From Bacteroidales bacterium (GTDB lineage Bacteria; Bacteroidota; Bacteroidia; Bacteroidales; UBA932): a stretch of 57,289 nucleotides of DNA. The translations under genes were made by a program, and so were the position numbers. Below are positions 33,413 through 42,122 of the stretch, one piece after another (the first letter of the stretch is position 1; every line of letters starts with the position of its first letter). Below the pieces are notes generated by a model. That model saw only the letters and a program-made list of their open reading frames with translations. It did not search any database and was not told the origin of the DNA. The stretch is from positions 1-57,289 of the forward strand of contig JAQUYF010000005.1 of NCBI GenBank assembly GCA_028691975.1. Direction: 5' to 3'.

Positions 33413-34375
33413 ACTCCTGCAACATCGACACCTGAATTGTGCTGTGACGAGATGTCCCTTTCGGCGCTGACAAATGCGACTCAAAGGACATTCTCGTCTC
33501 CGCCAAACTGAATTTTACTGCGGCATGATTTCTCTGGCGATGTTGCGGCACCAATAAGTTCAATATAGTAATTCATTATATCGAAACTGAAAATTACTGG
33601 ACAACCCTGCAAAAAAACGACATTTGGGCCGTATTTTGCCGACACTGCCAAATGTAATGCAATAAGATGTAGAATAGCAAAAGTAGTATCGTGGGTATTA
33701 TCAGTATGTTACCAATAGGGTCATTCTTTATGTCGTAATCTTCTTTTGGGTGACCATGCTCAAAGTGTCGTCTGAGCCACATTTCTCCAACATTGCCAAA
33801 TATAATGCAGTAAGGTGTAGAATTGCAAAAGTAGTATAGTGGGTATTATCAGTATGTTACCAATAGGGTCATTCTTTATGTCGTAATCTTCTTTTGGGTG
33901 ACCATGCTCAAAGTGTCGTCTGAGCCACATTTCTCCAACACTGCCAAATATAATGCAGTAAGGTGTAGAATTGCAAAAGTAGTATCGTGGGTATTATAAG
34001 TATGTTACCAATAGGGTCATTCTTTATGTCAAAGTTTATTTTGCGGGCGACCACGCATTAACTGACATCTGAGCCACATTTCTCCAACACTGCCAAATAT
34101 AATGCAGTAAGGTGTAGAATTGCAAAAGTAGTATAGTGGGTATTATAAGTATGTTACCAATAGGGTCATTCTTTATGTCAAAGATTTGTGTCGGATATAG
34201 GGATTAATTTGTGTGGTAATAAATTGTGTAACACTGTTTTACGAATAATGCTACTCCTTATGTCTCGGTTGAATGTGTCTCTGGAGTATGTATTGTGTCG
34301 TACATAGGGATGGTTCCGTGTGGTAATAAGTTGTAGTACTGATGTTTACGAATGACATCAATCCCTATGTTCGGA
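33413..34375. repeat. Dispersed intergenic repeat, copy B
   Basis: This is the partner of 162-690. The match starts at CTCCTGCAACA and continues through the block encoding the ORF fragment TRMSFE..APKGTSR on the minus strand. The equivalent of the 424-480 unit is present four times in tandem here. The copy ends with the same two hairpin modules (GATATAGGGA 34194-34203 with TCCTTATGTC 34255-34264; ACATAGGGAT with 34361-34370). Changes between the copies keep the stems pairable, mostly through G-U pairs. Confidence 0.8.
33629..34185. repeat. 148-bp tandem repeat, about four copies
   Basis: The segment GCAAAAGTAGTAT recurs at 33677, 33825, 33973 and 34122, giving periods of 148, 148 and 149 bp. 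Each unit includes ATGTTACCAATAGGGTC, TTCTTTATGTC, GAGCCACATTTCTCCAACA and AATGCAGTAAGGTGTAGAA. The two middle units are nearly identical; the outer ones diverge. The homologous region near 424 has one copy. Confidence 0.88.
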
Positions 34376-34554
34376 CGGAGCGGCCACCGTAGCGACATGT
34401 TTCTCCAATATTGCTTAAAGCAACGCAAGAAGATATAGAATGACAATATTCGTATAGTGTACAGCATAAGAATGTTACTAATGCAGTCATTCTTTACGTC
34501 ACATTATTCATGTCGTAATCTTCTTTTGGGGTGCAGGTCATTTCCATGTGCTTT

Positions 34555-34695
34555 GCCACTTTGGAGGGGGTTTCGTGGCCACGGCGGTGATTTTCATGAC
34601 TCCAGCCACGTTTGGGGGCTTTTTCGTGGCCGCGGTGGTGATTTTCATGACTCCAGCCACGTTTGGGGGCTTTTTCGTGGCCGCGGTGGAGGGGG
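34555..34695. repeat. 51-bp tandem repeat
   Basis: CGTGGCC recurs at 34574, 34625 and 34676, a period of 51 bp. The two full units share GGTGATTTTCATGACTCCAG and CCACGTTTGGGGGCTTT almost perfectly, and degenerate copies flank them. The flanks carry a shared TTTGCCACT motif on both sides. Confidence 0.88.
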
Positions 34696-34918
34696 GCGCA
34701 TGGAGTTTTTCCTGCACTTTGCCACTATAGGGGGATGGCGTGCAGATTATGTTTGCGCTCCATAAAAGCGAAGTTTACGATGAGAAGCCTCGAAGGTGTG
34801 CAACTATAGCAGGGGCGATGTATACAATTACCGATAAATACTTTAATATGGGTATAATAGGCATTATACCAGATGTCTATATATTATGCCTTAACATGGA
34901 GTTGGTATTAGTTGGCTC

Positions 34919-34941
34919 AAAAAAAGCAACCATAAGGTTGC
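34919..34941 (-). terminator. Terminator of the tRNA-Gly gene
   Basis: GCAACC (34926-34931) pairs with GGTTGC (34936-34941) over a 4-base loop. On the minus strand it is followed by seven T (34919-34925), 10 bp past the tRNA 3' end. Confidence 0.85.
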
Positions 34942-34950
34942 CATATTTTG

Positions 34951-35023
34951 AGCGGAAAACGAGGTTCGAACTCGCGACCTTCGGCTTGGGAAGCCGACGC
35001 TCTACCAACTGAGCTATTTCCGC
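34951..35023 (-). tRNA. tRNA-Gly (anticodon CCC)
   Basis: The 73-nt minus-strand sequence folds into a full cloverleaf. The acceptor is GCGGAAA with TTTCCGC, the D stem GCTC/GAGC, the anticodon stem TCGGC/GCCGA with loop TTCCCAA, a five-base variable region, and the T stem GCGAG/CTCGT with loop TTCGAAC. Anticodon CCC reads GGG. The discriminator base is U, as expected for bacterial tRNA-Gly. CCA is not encoded. Confidence 0.97.
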
Positions 35024-35134
35024 AATTATCTTCAAAAACCGCACTGCCTTTGGCTGTAGCCCAGCAAACCCAAGTAAGTTCTGTTTGCGTTGGTCTCGTT
35101 CAAAAACACTGTCTCTCTACCCCCAAAAGTTTGG

Positions 35135-35142
35135 CAAAGGTA
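35135..35142 (-). promoter_or_regulatory. Possible -7 element for tRNA-Gly
   Basis: On the minus strand this reads TACCTTTG (TAnnTTTG), about 112 bp before the tRNA. A -33 TTG is not evident, and the long leader between this element and the tRNA has no assigned content. Confidence 0.35.
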
Positions 35143-35533
35143 TAAAAAATAATCGGTGGTTCCATATTTTTTTCTACCTTTATATTTCTATTTGATTTAT
35201 CAAACAGATAACGATATTAGAGCTAACTGCATGCCTTTTTTATGGATGGCTAAGAAAGATGACTCTGAAATAATTGAGCTGGTGGGCTGGATGCATGAAG
35301 CTGAGATTAGATGGCGCATTATTGAGTAGCTACAGGGTATTGCGCAGGAGAGAGAGTTATTTGAATTTAGCTGGAAGGCTTGGGTTATCGATAGAGCGAT
35401 GTAAATTCTTCCATTGCGGTAAGTGGCGAGAGCGTTGTATGGAGGAGATTGAATGGCAAGGAATAGAGACGGTGGTTCTTGTGAAGTTGTTCAGGGCAAG
35501 GAATAAAGATGTGGTTCTCGCGAAGTGTTGTAG

Positions 35534-35630
35534 GTCAAGTCAAGTCAAGACAAGTCAAGTCAAGACAAGACAAGTCAAGTCAAGACAAGTCAAGTCAAGA
35601 CAAAGCAAGTCAAGACATGGCAAGGCAAAA
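35534..35630. repeat. CAAGT/CAAGA pentanucleotide repeat
   Basis: Nearly 20 consecutive 5-bp units, CAAGT or CAAGA, run for about 95 bp and degenerate at the right end (CAAAG, CATGG, CAAGG). The period of five is not codon-phased. Confidence 0.9.
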
Positions 35631-35750
35631 AGGCAAAGCAAAGAGTTGGGATGGTGACTTATGCGTGGAGGGTGAAGGAGTGGACATAGAATCAGTAGAT
35701 ATATAGTTATAACTAGAAATAACGGATACAATAGATAGATATAATAGAAT

Positions 35751-36800
35751 ATGAAGAATATGAAGAAGATTGACAAGATGTTTTTGCCATTTTTTGTGGC
35801 GATCACAGTTTGCGGACTCCTTTGCGGATGTCAAGGTAAGACAGATCCTGAAGTTGACCCTGTAATAACCGAAATTGATTTTGCCAAAGGCGCAGATGTG
35901 AGTTGGCTTACGCAGATGGAGGCAGAAGGAGCAAAGTTTTACAATGCCCAGGGGACGGAGACAGAGTGTATGGCTTTGCTTAAAAGTCTTGGAATGAATT
36001 CAATAAGGCTTCGTGTCTGGGTTAATCCGACTAATGGGTGGAATAATAAGGAAGATGTGTTGGTCAAAGCCAAACGTGCGAAGGCACTTGGACTGATGAT
36101 AATGATAGATTTCCATTACAGTGATTCCTGGGCGGATCCAGGTAAACAGAATAAGCCGGCTGCGTGGGCAAATCTTGATATTGAAGGACTTAAAACAGCG
36201 CTTGCACTTCATACAAAGGAAGTGCTTACTTTGCTTAAAGACAATAATATAGCTCCAACATGGGTGCAGGTGGGCAATGAGACGACTGATGGAATGTTGT
36301 GGGAAGACGGCAGGGCGTCTAAGAACATGAAGAATTATGCCGAACTCAACAACGCAGGGTATCTTGCTGCTAAGACAGTGTTTCCCAACACGATAGTAAT
36401 TCTTCATATTGATAACGGATGGGACAATGCCCGCTATCGCTGGCTGCTTGATGGCATCGCTCAGTACAGTGGCAATTATGATATGATAGGAATGTCGCTC
36501 TATCCGGAGGCAAACAATTGGCAAACCTTTAACCAACAGTGCATTGCAAACATAAATGATCTTTCTGCCCGCTATAATAAAGATGTCATTGTATGCGAAG
36601 TTGGGATGAGCTGGGATGAGGCTGCGGCCTGCAAACAGTTTCTCTCAGACTTGATTGAGAAGTCCAAGACTCAGACCGGTGGGCGGTGTAAGGGTGTGCT
36701 CTACTGGGAGCCGGAGGGATATGTTAACTGGAGTCACTATACTAAATGTGCTTTTGATAATAGCGGCAAGCCTACAATTGCACTTGATGCCTTTAAATAG
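35751..36800 (+). CDS. Arabinogalactan endo-beta-1,4-galactanase (GH53), lipoprotein
   Basis: The 349-residue protein has a lipoprotein signal (lipobox LCGC, Cys27) and a GH53 TIM-barrel. Motifs are KGADVSWLTQMEAEG, GMNSIRLRVWVNP, IDFHYSDSWADPGKQ, the acid/base Glu177 in VQVGNETTDG, and the nucleophile Glu283 in VCEVGMSWDE, followed by KGVLYWEPEGY. It cleaves beta-1,4-galactan side chains of type I arabinogalactan or pectin at the cell surface or periplasm. The following genes for a GH2 galactosidase, galactokinase and mutarotase complete a route from galactan to galactose-1-phosphate. No SusC/SusD pair is nearby. Confidence 0.95.
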   Translation: MKNMKKIDKMFLPFFVAITVCGLLCGCQGKTDPEVDPVITEIDFAKGADVSWLTQMEAEGAKFYNAQGTETECMALLKSLGMNSIRLRVWVNPTNGWNNKEDVLVKAKRAKALGLMIMIDFHYSDSWADPGKQNKPAAWANLDIEGLKTALALHTKEVLTLLKDNNIAPTWVQVGNETTDGMLWEDGRASKNMKNYAELNNAGYLAAKTVFPNTIVILHIDNGWDNARYRWLLDGIAQYSGNYDMIGMSLYPEANNWQTFNQQCIANINDLSARYNKDVIVCEVGMSWDEAAACKQFLSDLIEKSKTQTGGRCKGVLYWEPEGYVNWSHYTKCAFDNSGKPTIALDAFK

Positions 36801-37142
36801 ATCGTCTTAGACAGAGTCCGAAATAGCTTAACGGAAGGTTATAATCGTAAGGAGTGTGTGAGTTGTTAAGCAGAAGCAGAAGGATAAGACGAAGGTTGTG
36901 GATAAGAGATTGCCGGTAGGAGGTTGTGGATAAGAGATTGTGGATAGGAGATGCCAGCTGGTAGATTGCGACTGATAAGATTGCGGATGATAATGTGCCG
37001 GATGGGAGGTTGCATAAGTTTTGCCCGTGGTGTGGTACGGCTTAATAGGAATGGTTTAACGGCGGTGATAAGGAGGAAGATATCATGCCTGTCGCTGTTA
37101 GTCCGGCAAATATAATAAATTAGTAGAAACAACAATGGAAAT
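36801..37142. other. Intergenic spacer with microrepeat
   Basis: The 342-bp spacer is dominated by the GTTGTGGATAAGAGATT-type repeat. No gene or clear promoter is seen. The right end (AAACAACAATGGAAAT) is the A-rich leader typical before Bacteroidetes start codons. Confidence 0.55.
36892..37010. repeat. GGTTGTGGATAAGAGATTG microrepeat
   Basis: Six or seven imperfect copies of a 16-20 bp unit such as GTTGTGGATAAGAGATTG occur in tandem, decaying to the right. Confidence 0.7.
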
Positions 37143-39818
37143 ATGAAAGATACAGGATGGAACAGCCCTCTGACAATCAATGTTGAAGATCAGGTCGGAG
37201 GAGTATGCAGCGATAGTCAAGTGAGTCAGGCTTGTCAGGTCAGCCAGGCCGGTCAATCGTGTCGTGTATGGCAGTGGAGTATGGTAAATGTATTATGCGC
37301 GGTAGTACTGTTGTGTGCAGTATTTATACTTTCTTCTTGCAATACTGACGCTGCAATACAAAAGCGGTCTGAGCAGTTGTCTGTGCGCTCGGATGTAAAG
37401 TTGGAGAATGGTTGGAAGTTTGCCAAGGGAGATTTTCCGGAGGCATCGGAAATAGCATTTGATGACTCGCAGTGGGAAGATGTAGTTGTACCTCATGACT
37501 GGGCAATTTACGGTCCATTTGACCGCGAAAATGATATTGACAATGTTGCAATTACACAGAATTTTGAGACACAGAAGAGTGTAAAGACCGGTAGGACAGG
37601 TGGTCTTCCATATATGGGGGTGGGCTGGTACAGAACGAAATTTGATGTGGACGACTTTGATGCGGATAAAAAGTCTGTAGAGGTACTTTTTGACGGGGCG
37701 ATGAGCCAGGCTAAAGTATATGTCAATGGCAAATACCTTATGGAGTGGCCGTTGGGGTATAATTCATTTTATGGAAACATTACCGAATACCTCAATCCGG
37801 ACGGGAAAAACAACACTTTGGCGGTAAGGCTCGAAAATCCTGAGCACTCATCCAGGTGGTATCCTGGTGCCGGACTTTACCGCAATGTACATATTATCAC
37901 TACGCAGAAAACACATTTCCCGACATGGGGGACATATATTACAACGCCAAAAGTGTCTCAGCAAGAGGCAACCGTACAGATAAGGTATGAAATTGAGAAT
38001 GGAGGAACTCAGGCTTTGAGGATCGTGACAGAGATAAAAGATGAAAGTGGAAAGACGGTTGCAAGTCGGGAGGAGTGGATACTTGAAAACATGGGCATTC
38101 CGACTGCATGTGCGGCCTGTAAGAGCGGTTGCTACAAACGGAACACTACCATAGCCGCGCAAATCAACAATCCGAGTCTGTGGACTCCTGAGACTCCGGT
38201 ACTCTACACAGCTAATTCAACTCTGTACGATAAAGAGGGGCAAATGCTTGATAGTCAGGTAATCAAATTTGGCGTACGCTCGATAGAAATTATACCTGAA
38301 AAAGGTTTTTTCCTTAATGGAAAGAGCAGAAAGTTCAAGGGTGTCTGCAATCACCACGATCTTGGGCCTCTCGGGGCTGCTGTGAATGAGGCTGCAATTA
38401 GAAGACAACTCACCATTTTGAAGGATATGGGATGCGATGCCATCCGAACCTCACACAACATGCCGGCTCCGGAGCTTATCTCACTGTGTGATGAAATGGG
38501 CTTTATGGTGATGGTAGAGGCATTTGATGAGTGGGATATCGCTAAGTGCGAGAATGGATATCATCTCTATTTTGAAGAGTGGGCTGAAAAAGATATGGTC
38601 AACATGATACGACATTACCGCAACAATCCGAGTGTGGTAATGTGGAGCATAGGAAATGAAGTACCGACTCAGTGTTCGGATCAGGGCTATAAAGTAGCCT
38701 CATTTCTTCAGGAAATATGTCATAGAGAAGATCCTACGCGACCCGTGACCTGTGGGATGGATCAGGTCTCGTGTGTGGTTGCAAACGGATTTGCAAAGTT
38801 GATGGACGTAGTCGGTCTTAATTATAGGACATTCAGATATATAGAGGCTTATAATGATCTGCCTCAGAAAATAGTGTTAGGTTCGGAATCTGCTTCTACT
38901 GTCAGTTCCAGAGGAGTATATAAGTTTCCGGTGGAGAAAAAGTCCGGAGCTATGTATGATGACCATCAGGCCTCTTCATACGATCTGGAATATTGCTGGT
39001 GGTCCAATATTCCTGAGGAAGATTTCGCCCTTGCGGATGATTATCCATGGGCACTTGGACAGTTTGTCTGGACCGGATTTGATTATTTGGGGGAGCCAAC
39101 TCCATACGATACCGATGCCTGGCCGAGCCACAGCTCACTTTTCGGTATAGTGGATCTTGCATATATTCCAAAGGATCGATATTATCTCTACCGTTCTCAA
39201 TGGAATCAGAACGACAATACACTCCATATTCTGCCTCACTGGAATTGGGAAGGTCACGAGGGTGACACTATTCCTGTTTTTTGTTATACAAATTATCCGG
39301 TTGCAGAGCTGTTTGTGAACGGGGTATCGCAGGGTGTCATGCGCAAGGATAAGAGTGATCCTATTAGAAGATACAGGCTTATCTGGGATGATGTGGTTTA
39401 CCAACCCGGTGAAATTGAGGTAGTTGCTTACAATGAGATAATGGAGCGTCAGCAAAGTGCAAAAGTAGTGACTGCGGGCAAGCCGCATCATATTGAGTTG
39501 AGTGTGGATCGTGCAACTATTGCAGCGGATGGCAAGGATTTGGCATTTATCAATGCAAAAATTGTTGATAAAGATGGAAATCTTTGCCCAAATGAGAAAA
39601 AAGTCATTAATTTTGACGTTACGGGAGCGGGAAGTTTCAGAGCGATTGCAAATGGAGATCCGACATGCGTCGAACTTTTTCATTTGCCTGAGATGCACAC
39701 ATTTAGCGGTCAGTTGACAGCTATTGTGCAGTCTTGTACCGAAAGTGGCAAAATACACGTTACGGCACAATCCGATGGAATAAAGTCCTCATCAACAGTG
39801 ATAAAGACAAGAAAATAA
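37143..39818 (+). CDS. Beta-galactosidase, GH2 family, lipoprotein
   Basis: The frame encodes 891 residues with a GH2 architecture: a sugar-binding domain (VPHDWAIYGPF, the VEVLFDGAMSQAKVYVNG block), an immunoglobulin-like domain, and a TIM barrel with the acid/base Glu506 (WSIGNEVPT) and the nucleophile Glu582 (LGSESAS). A DUF4982-like domain (HILPHWNWEGHEGD) and a C-terminal Ig-like domain follow. A lipoprotein signal (VVLLCAVFILSSC) starts only near residue 47, so the true start is probably the ATG at 37281; the 46-residue extension is Gln/Ser-rich and looks like repeat DNA. The enzyme would release galactose from galactan oligosaccharides made by the GH53 enzyme. Confidence 0.92.
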   Translation: MKDTGWNSPLTINVEDQVGGVCSDSQVSQACQVSQAGQSCRVWQWSMVNVLCAVVLLCAVFILSSCNTDAAIQKRSEQLSVRSDVKLENGWKFAKGDFPEASEIAFDDSQWEDVVVPHDWAIYGPFDRENDIDNVAITQNFETQKSVKTGRTGGLPYMGVGWYRTKFDVDDFDADKKSVEVLFDGAMSQAKVYVNGKYLMEWPLGYNSFYGNITEYLNPDGKNNTLAVRLENPEHSSRWYPGAGLYRNVHIITTQKTHFPTWGTYITTPKVSQQEATVQIRYEIENGGTQALRIVTEIKDESGKTVASREEWILENMGIPTACAACKSGCYKRNTTIAAQINNPSLWTPETPVLYTANSTLYDKEGQMLDSQVIKFGVRSIEIIPEKGFFLNGKSRKFKGVCNHHDLGPLGAAVNEAAIRRQLTILKDMGCDAIRTSHNMPAPELISLCDEMGFMVMVEAFDEWDIAKCENGYHLYFEEWAEKDMVNMIRHYRNNPSVVMWSIGNEVPTQCSDQGYKVASFLQEICHREDPTRPVTCGMDQVSCVVANGFAKLMDVVGLNYRTFRYIEAYNDLPQKIVLGSESASTVSSRGVYKFPVEKKSGAMYDDHQASSYDLEYCWWSNIPEEDFALADDYPWALGQFVWTGFDYLGEPTPYDTDAWPSHSSLFGIVDLAYIPKDRYYLYRSQWNQNDNTLHILPHWNWEGHEGDTIPVFCYTNYPVAELFVNGVSQGVMRKDKSDPIRRYRLIWDDVVYQPGEIEVVAYNEIMERQQSAKVVTAGKPHHIELSVDRATIAADGKDLAFINAKIVDKDGNLCPNEKKVINFDVTGAGSFRAIANGDPTCVELFHLPEMHTFSGQLTAIVQSCTESGKIHVTAQSDGIKSSSTVIKTRK

Positions 39819-39838
39819 TAAAATAAAAAAATAGAACC

Positions 39839-41014
39839 ATGATTGAAGAAAGACTTGTAAAAGAATGCTTTGAGAAGCAATTCGGCACTGACAGGTGCGC
39901 TATTTTTACCGCACCGGGGAGAATCAACCTTATTGGAGAACATACTGATTATAACAACGGATTTGTATTGCCCGCCTCTATCGACAAATGTATTACCGTT
40001 GCTATCAGAACCAACCAGACTACTACGGTAAAAGTATATTCGATGGATTATGATGAGTCGGTAATATTTGACATAAACGGAGAAAAACCTGCTCAACAAT
40101 GGGCCTGCTACATCTATGGAGTAGTACAGGAGATGAAGAAGAGAAGGGCTCCGGTTGGTGGCTTTAACGCAGTATTCGGTGGAGATATTCCTCTTGGCGC
40201 AGGTATGTCGTCTTCTGCAGCTCTTGAGTCTGTATTCGGACTGGCTCTTAACGACAAATTTGAATTGTGGTTTTCAAGACGGGATCTTGCACAGATAGGT
40301 CAGATGACCGAGCACAACTATGTGGGAGTTCGTTGCGGTATCATGGACCAGTTTGCATCACTGTGCGGCCAGGCAGGCAAAGTTATCAAGCTTGATTGTC
40401 AATCACTTGAATATGAGTATTTTCCTTTCAACCCCGAAGGGATTAAACTTGTACTTATCGACACGATGGTTAAGCACTCTCTTGCATCTTCGGAATACAA
40501 TGTCCGTCGATCTCAGTGCGAGGCGGGTGTTGCAGTAGTGGCAAGCCACAAAAAGAAAATCGAGTCATTAAGGGATATTACTATGCCTCTTCTTAATAAA
40601 TATAAGGATGAAATGGATCCTGTAGTCTATAAGAGATGTGCTTTTGTAATCAATGAAAATCAGAGACTTATAGAAGGGTGTGCAGCTCTCGACAAGGGTA
40701 ATTACAAGCTGTTCGGAAAGAAGATGTATGCTACTCACGAAGGTTTGAGCAAAGAGTACGAAGTAAGCTGCAAGGAACTCGATTTTATAGTAAAGATAGC
40801 TAAGACACATAAAGATGTGTTGGGTGCAAGAATGATGGGAGGAGGCTTTGGCGGATGCGTACTCAGTATGGTGGAAGATAAGGCTTACGACTCGTATATT
40901 GATGACGTAAAGCAGCAGTACAAAAAAGAGTTCAATATTGATCCTCGTGTAATCGATGTAGTAATCTCAGACGGAGCAAAGAAATGGTTAGCGAAGAAAG
41001 AAATTGCGGATTAA
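39839..41014 (+). CDS. galK: Galactokinase
   Basis: The 391-residue GHMP kinase has the galactokinase signature GRINLIGEHTDYNNGFVLP, the ATP-binding loop PLGAGMSSSAALE, the catalytic-base region GVRCGIMDQFASL and the C-terminal GARMMGGGFGGC. It phosphorylates alpha-D-galactose to galactose-1-phosphate. Length is typical. It is 20 bp downstream of the beta-galactosidase and overlaps galM by 31 bp. galT and galE are not in the window. Confidence 0.97.
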   Translation: MIEERLVKECFEKQFGTDRCAIFTAPGRINLIGEHTDYNNGFVLPASIDKCITVAIRTNQTTTVKVYSMDYDESVIFDINGEKPAQQWACYIYGVVQEMKKRRAPVGGFNAVFGGDIPLGAGMSSSAALESVFGLALNDKFELWFSRRDLAQIGQMTEHNYVGVRCGIMDQFASLCGQAGKVIKLDCQSLEYEYFPFNPEGIKLVLIDTMVKHSLASSEYNVRRSQCEAGVAVVASHKKKIESLRDITMPLLNKYKDEMDPVVYKRCAFVINENQRLIEGCAALDKGNYKLFGKKMYATHEGLSKEYEVSCKELDFIVKIAKTHKDVLGARMMGGGFGGCVLSMVEDKAYDSYIDDVKQQYKKEFNIDPRVIDVVISDGAKKWLAKKEIAD

Positions 41015-42042
41015 CACCTGACGGGAAGCAGGTAATTCTCTTTACTCTTACAAATAAGAGTGGAGCCAAAGTGGTCCTTAGCAATATCGGTGCAGGAATA
41101 GTGTCAGTCATAGTTCCGGACAGAAACGGAAATATGGCAGATGTGGCTTTAGGATACAAGGATATGTTGAGCTACATCAATGACGGCCCGTGTATGGGTA
41201 AAATTCCGGGCAGGTATGCAAACCGCATTGCAGGAGGGCATTTTTCTCTTGAGGGAAAGGAGTACACTCTTGCGATAAACAATGGCCCGAATCATCTTCA
41301 TGGCGGTCCGGAGGCTCAGTGTTTTGCCAATAGAGTATGGTACGGTATCAGAAATGTGAATGAAATATCGTTTGCCCTTGAAAGCCACGATGGTGACGCC
41401 GGATATCCGGCAAATCTGATGGTTGAGGCAACCTACACGTGGAGTGAGGATAATGTGCTCACACTTAAGATTAGAGCTCAGAGTGACGGTGCTACAATCG
41501 TTAATCTTACCAATCACGCATACTTTAACCTGAAGGGGGAGAGTGTGGGAGATATTAAGGATCATAAACTGAAGCTTTATGCTTCAAATTATCTTCCTAC
41601 AGACTCGACATTGATCCCGAGCGGAGAGTTGGCTCCGGTGGCAGGCACTCCGATGGACTTCATTACAGGTGAGTTAATCGGAAAGCATCTTCATGACGAC
41701 TTTCCGGCGTTGAATTATGGTAAGGGGTATGACAATTGTTGGGCTGTAGATGATTATAAAAGGGGTTTGGTGCAACGTGTTGCCGAACTTTCGGAAGAGA
41801 CTTCGGGTCGTAGAATGGTGGTTCGTACCAATGCGCCCGGTATTCAAGTTTATACCGGTAACTGGCTTGACGGATCGCCGGAATCGAAAAGCGGTGCGAT
41901 GTATAAAGATTACGATGGAGTTGCTCTTGAGTGTCAGGCATTTCCCGATTCACCTAATAAAGCGCAGTTTCCGTTCCAACCTCTTTATATGGGGGAAATT
42001 TACGAAAATACCATTCAGTTTGCTTTCGACATCTTGTCTTAG
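40984..42042 (+). CDS. galM: Galactose mutarotase (aldose 1-epimerase)
   Basis: The 352-residue enzyme has MGKIPGRYANRIAGGHF, NNGPNHLHGGPE, the catalytic His in NLTNHAYFNLKGE, and the C-terminal catalytic Glu in ALECQAFPDSPN. It converts beta- to alpha-galactose for GalK. The start at 40984 lies within galK, giving a 31-bp overlap; a first TSLNxGxT-type segment begins about 15 residues in, so starting further downstream would truncate the fold. No signal peptide is present, so it acts in the cytoplasm. Confidence 0.95.
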   Translation: MVSEERNCGLTPDGKQVILFTLTNKSGAKVVLSNIGAGIVSVIVPDRNGNMADVALGYKDMLSYINDGPCMGKIPGRYANRIAGGHFSLEGKEYTLAINNGPNHLHGGPEAQCFANRVWYGIRNVNEISFALESHDGDAGYPANLMVEATYTWSEDNVLTLKIRAQSDGATIVNLTNHAYFNLKGESVGDIKDHKLKLYASNYLPTDSTLIPSGELAPVAGTPMDFITGELIGKHLHDDFPALNYGKGYDNCWAVDDYKRGLVQRVAELSEETSGRRMVVRTNAPGIQVYTGNWLDGSPESKSGAMYKDYDGVALECQAFPDSPNKAQFPFQPLYMGEIYENTIQFAFDILS

Positions 42043-42047
42043 CGGGT

Positions 42048-42078
42048 TTTGATAAATGATAATTAAGTAGTACATTTG
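42048..42078 (+). promoter_or_regulatory. Promoter of the aryl-polyene-type cluster
   Basis: TTTG (42048-42051), a 19-bp spacer and TACATTTG (42071-42078) form a near-perfect Bacteroidetes promoter, 44 bp before the ammonia-lyase start. No other consensus promoter was noticed in the following 15 kb, so it probably drives the whole run of overlapping genes. Confidence 0.7.
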
Positions 42079-42122
42079 CGAAATTTATTGTTTAATTGTT
42101 TATTCAAAATAAAGACTAAGAA

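Larger units (their letters stand above)
33146..34918. other. Long non-coding repeat-rich region
   Basis: About 1.8 kb without a supportable gene lies between the permease and the tRNA. It contains dispersed repeat copy B (33413-34375) with an internal 148-bp tandem array, and a 51-bp tandem repeat (34555-34695). Short open frames across the 51-bp repeat exist only because 51 is a multiple of three. Confidence 0.7.
35024..35750. other. Intergenic region with CAAGT repeat
   Basis: About 730 bp with no supportable gene. A frame at 35274-35657 has a C-terminal part made wholly of the pentanucleotide repeat and no recognisable domain, so it is not called. The right end is AT-rich and leads to the GH53 gene. 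Confidence 0.6.

Noticed and set aside
33629-34185. CRISPR array
   Set aside because: The 148-bp period, nearly identical whole units and absence of short repeats with unique spacers rule it out; no cas genes nearby.
34457-34765. Two overlapping open frames through the 51-bp repeat
   Set aside because: They remain open only because the repeat unit is a multiple of three; translations are repeat copies with no domain.
34740-35012. Frame on the plus strand overlapping the tRNA
   Set aside because: It runs through the antisense strand of the tRNA-Gly gene and its terminator; spurious.
35274-35657. 127-codon frame ending in the CAAGT repeat
   Set aside because: The C-terminal third is pure pentanucleotide repeat (SQVKTSQVK-type) and the rest has no recognisable features.
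36000-36536. 178-codon minus-strand frame inside the GH53 gene
   Set aside because: Antisense shadow of a gene with clear catalytic motifs; no domain in the antisense translation.
39135-39770. 211-codon minus-strand frame inside the GH2 gene
   Set aside because: Antisense shadow; Cys/His/Asn-rich translation with no recognisable family.
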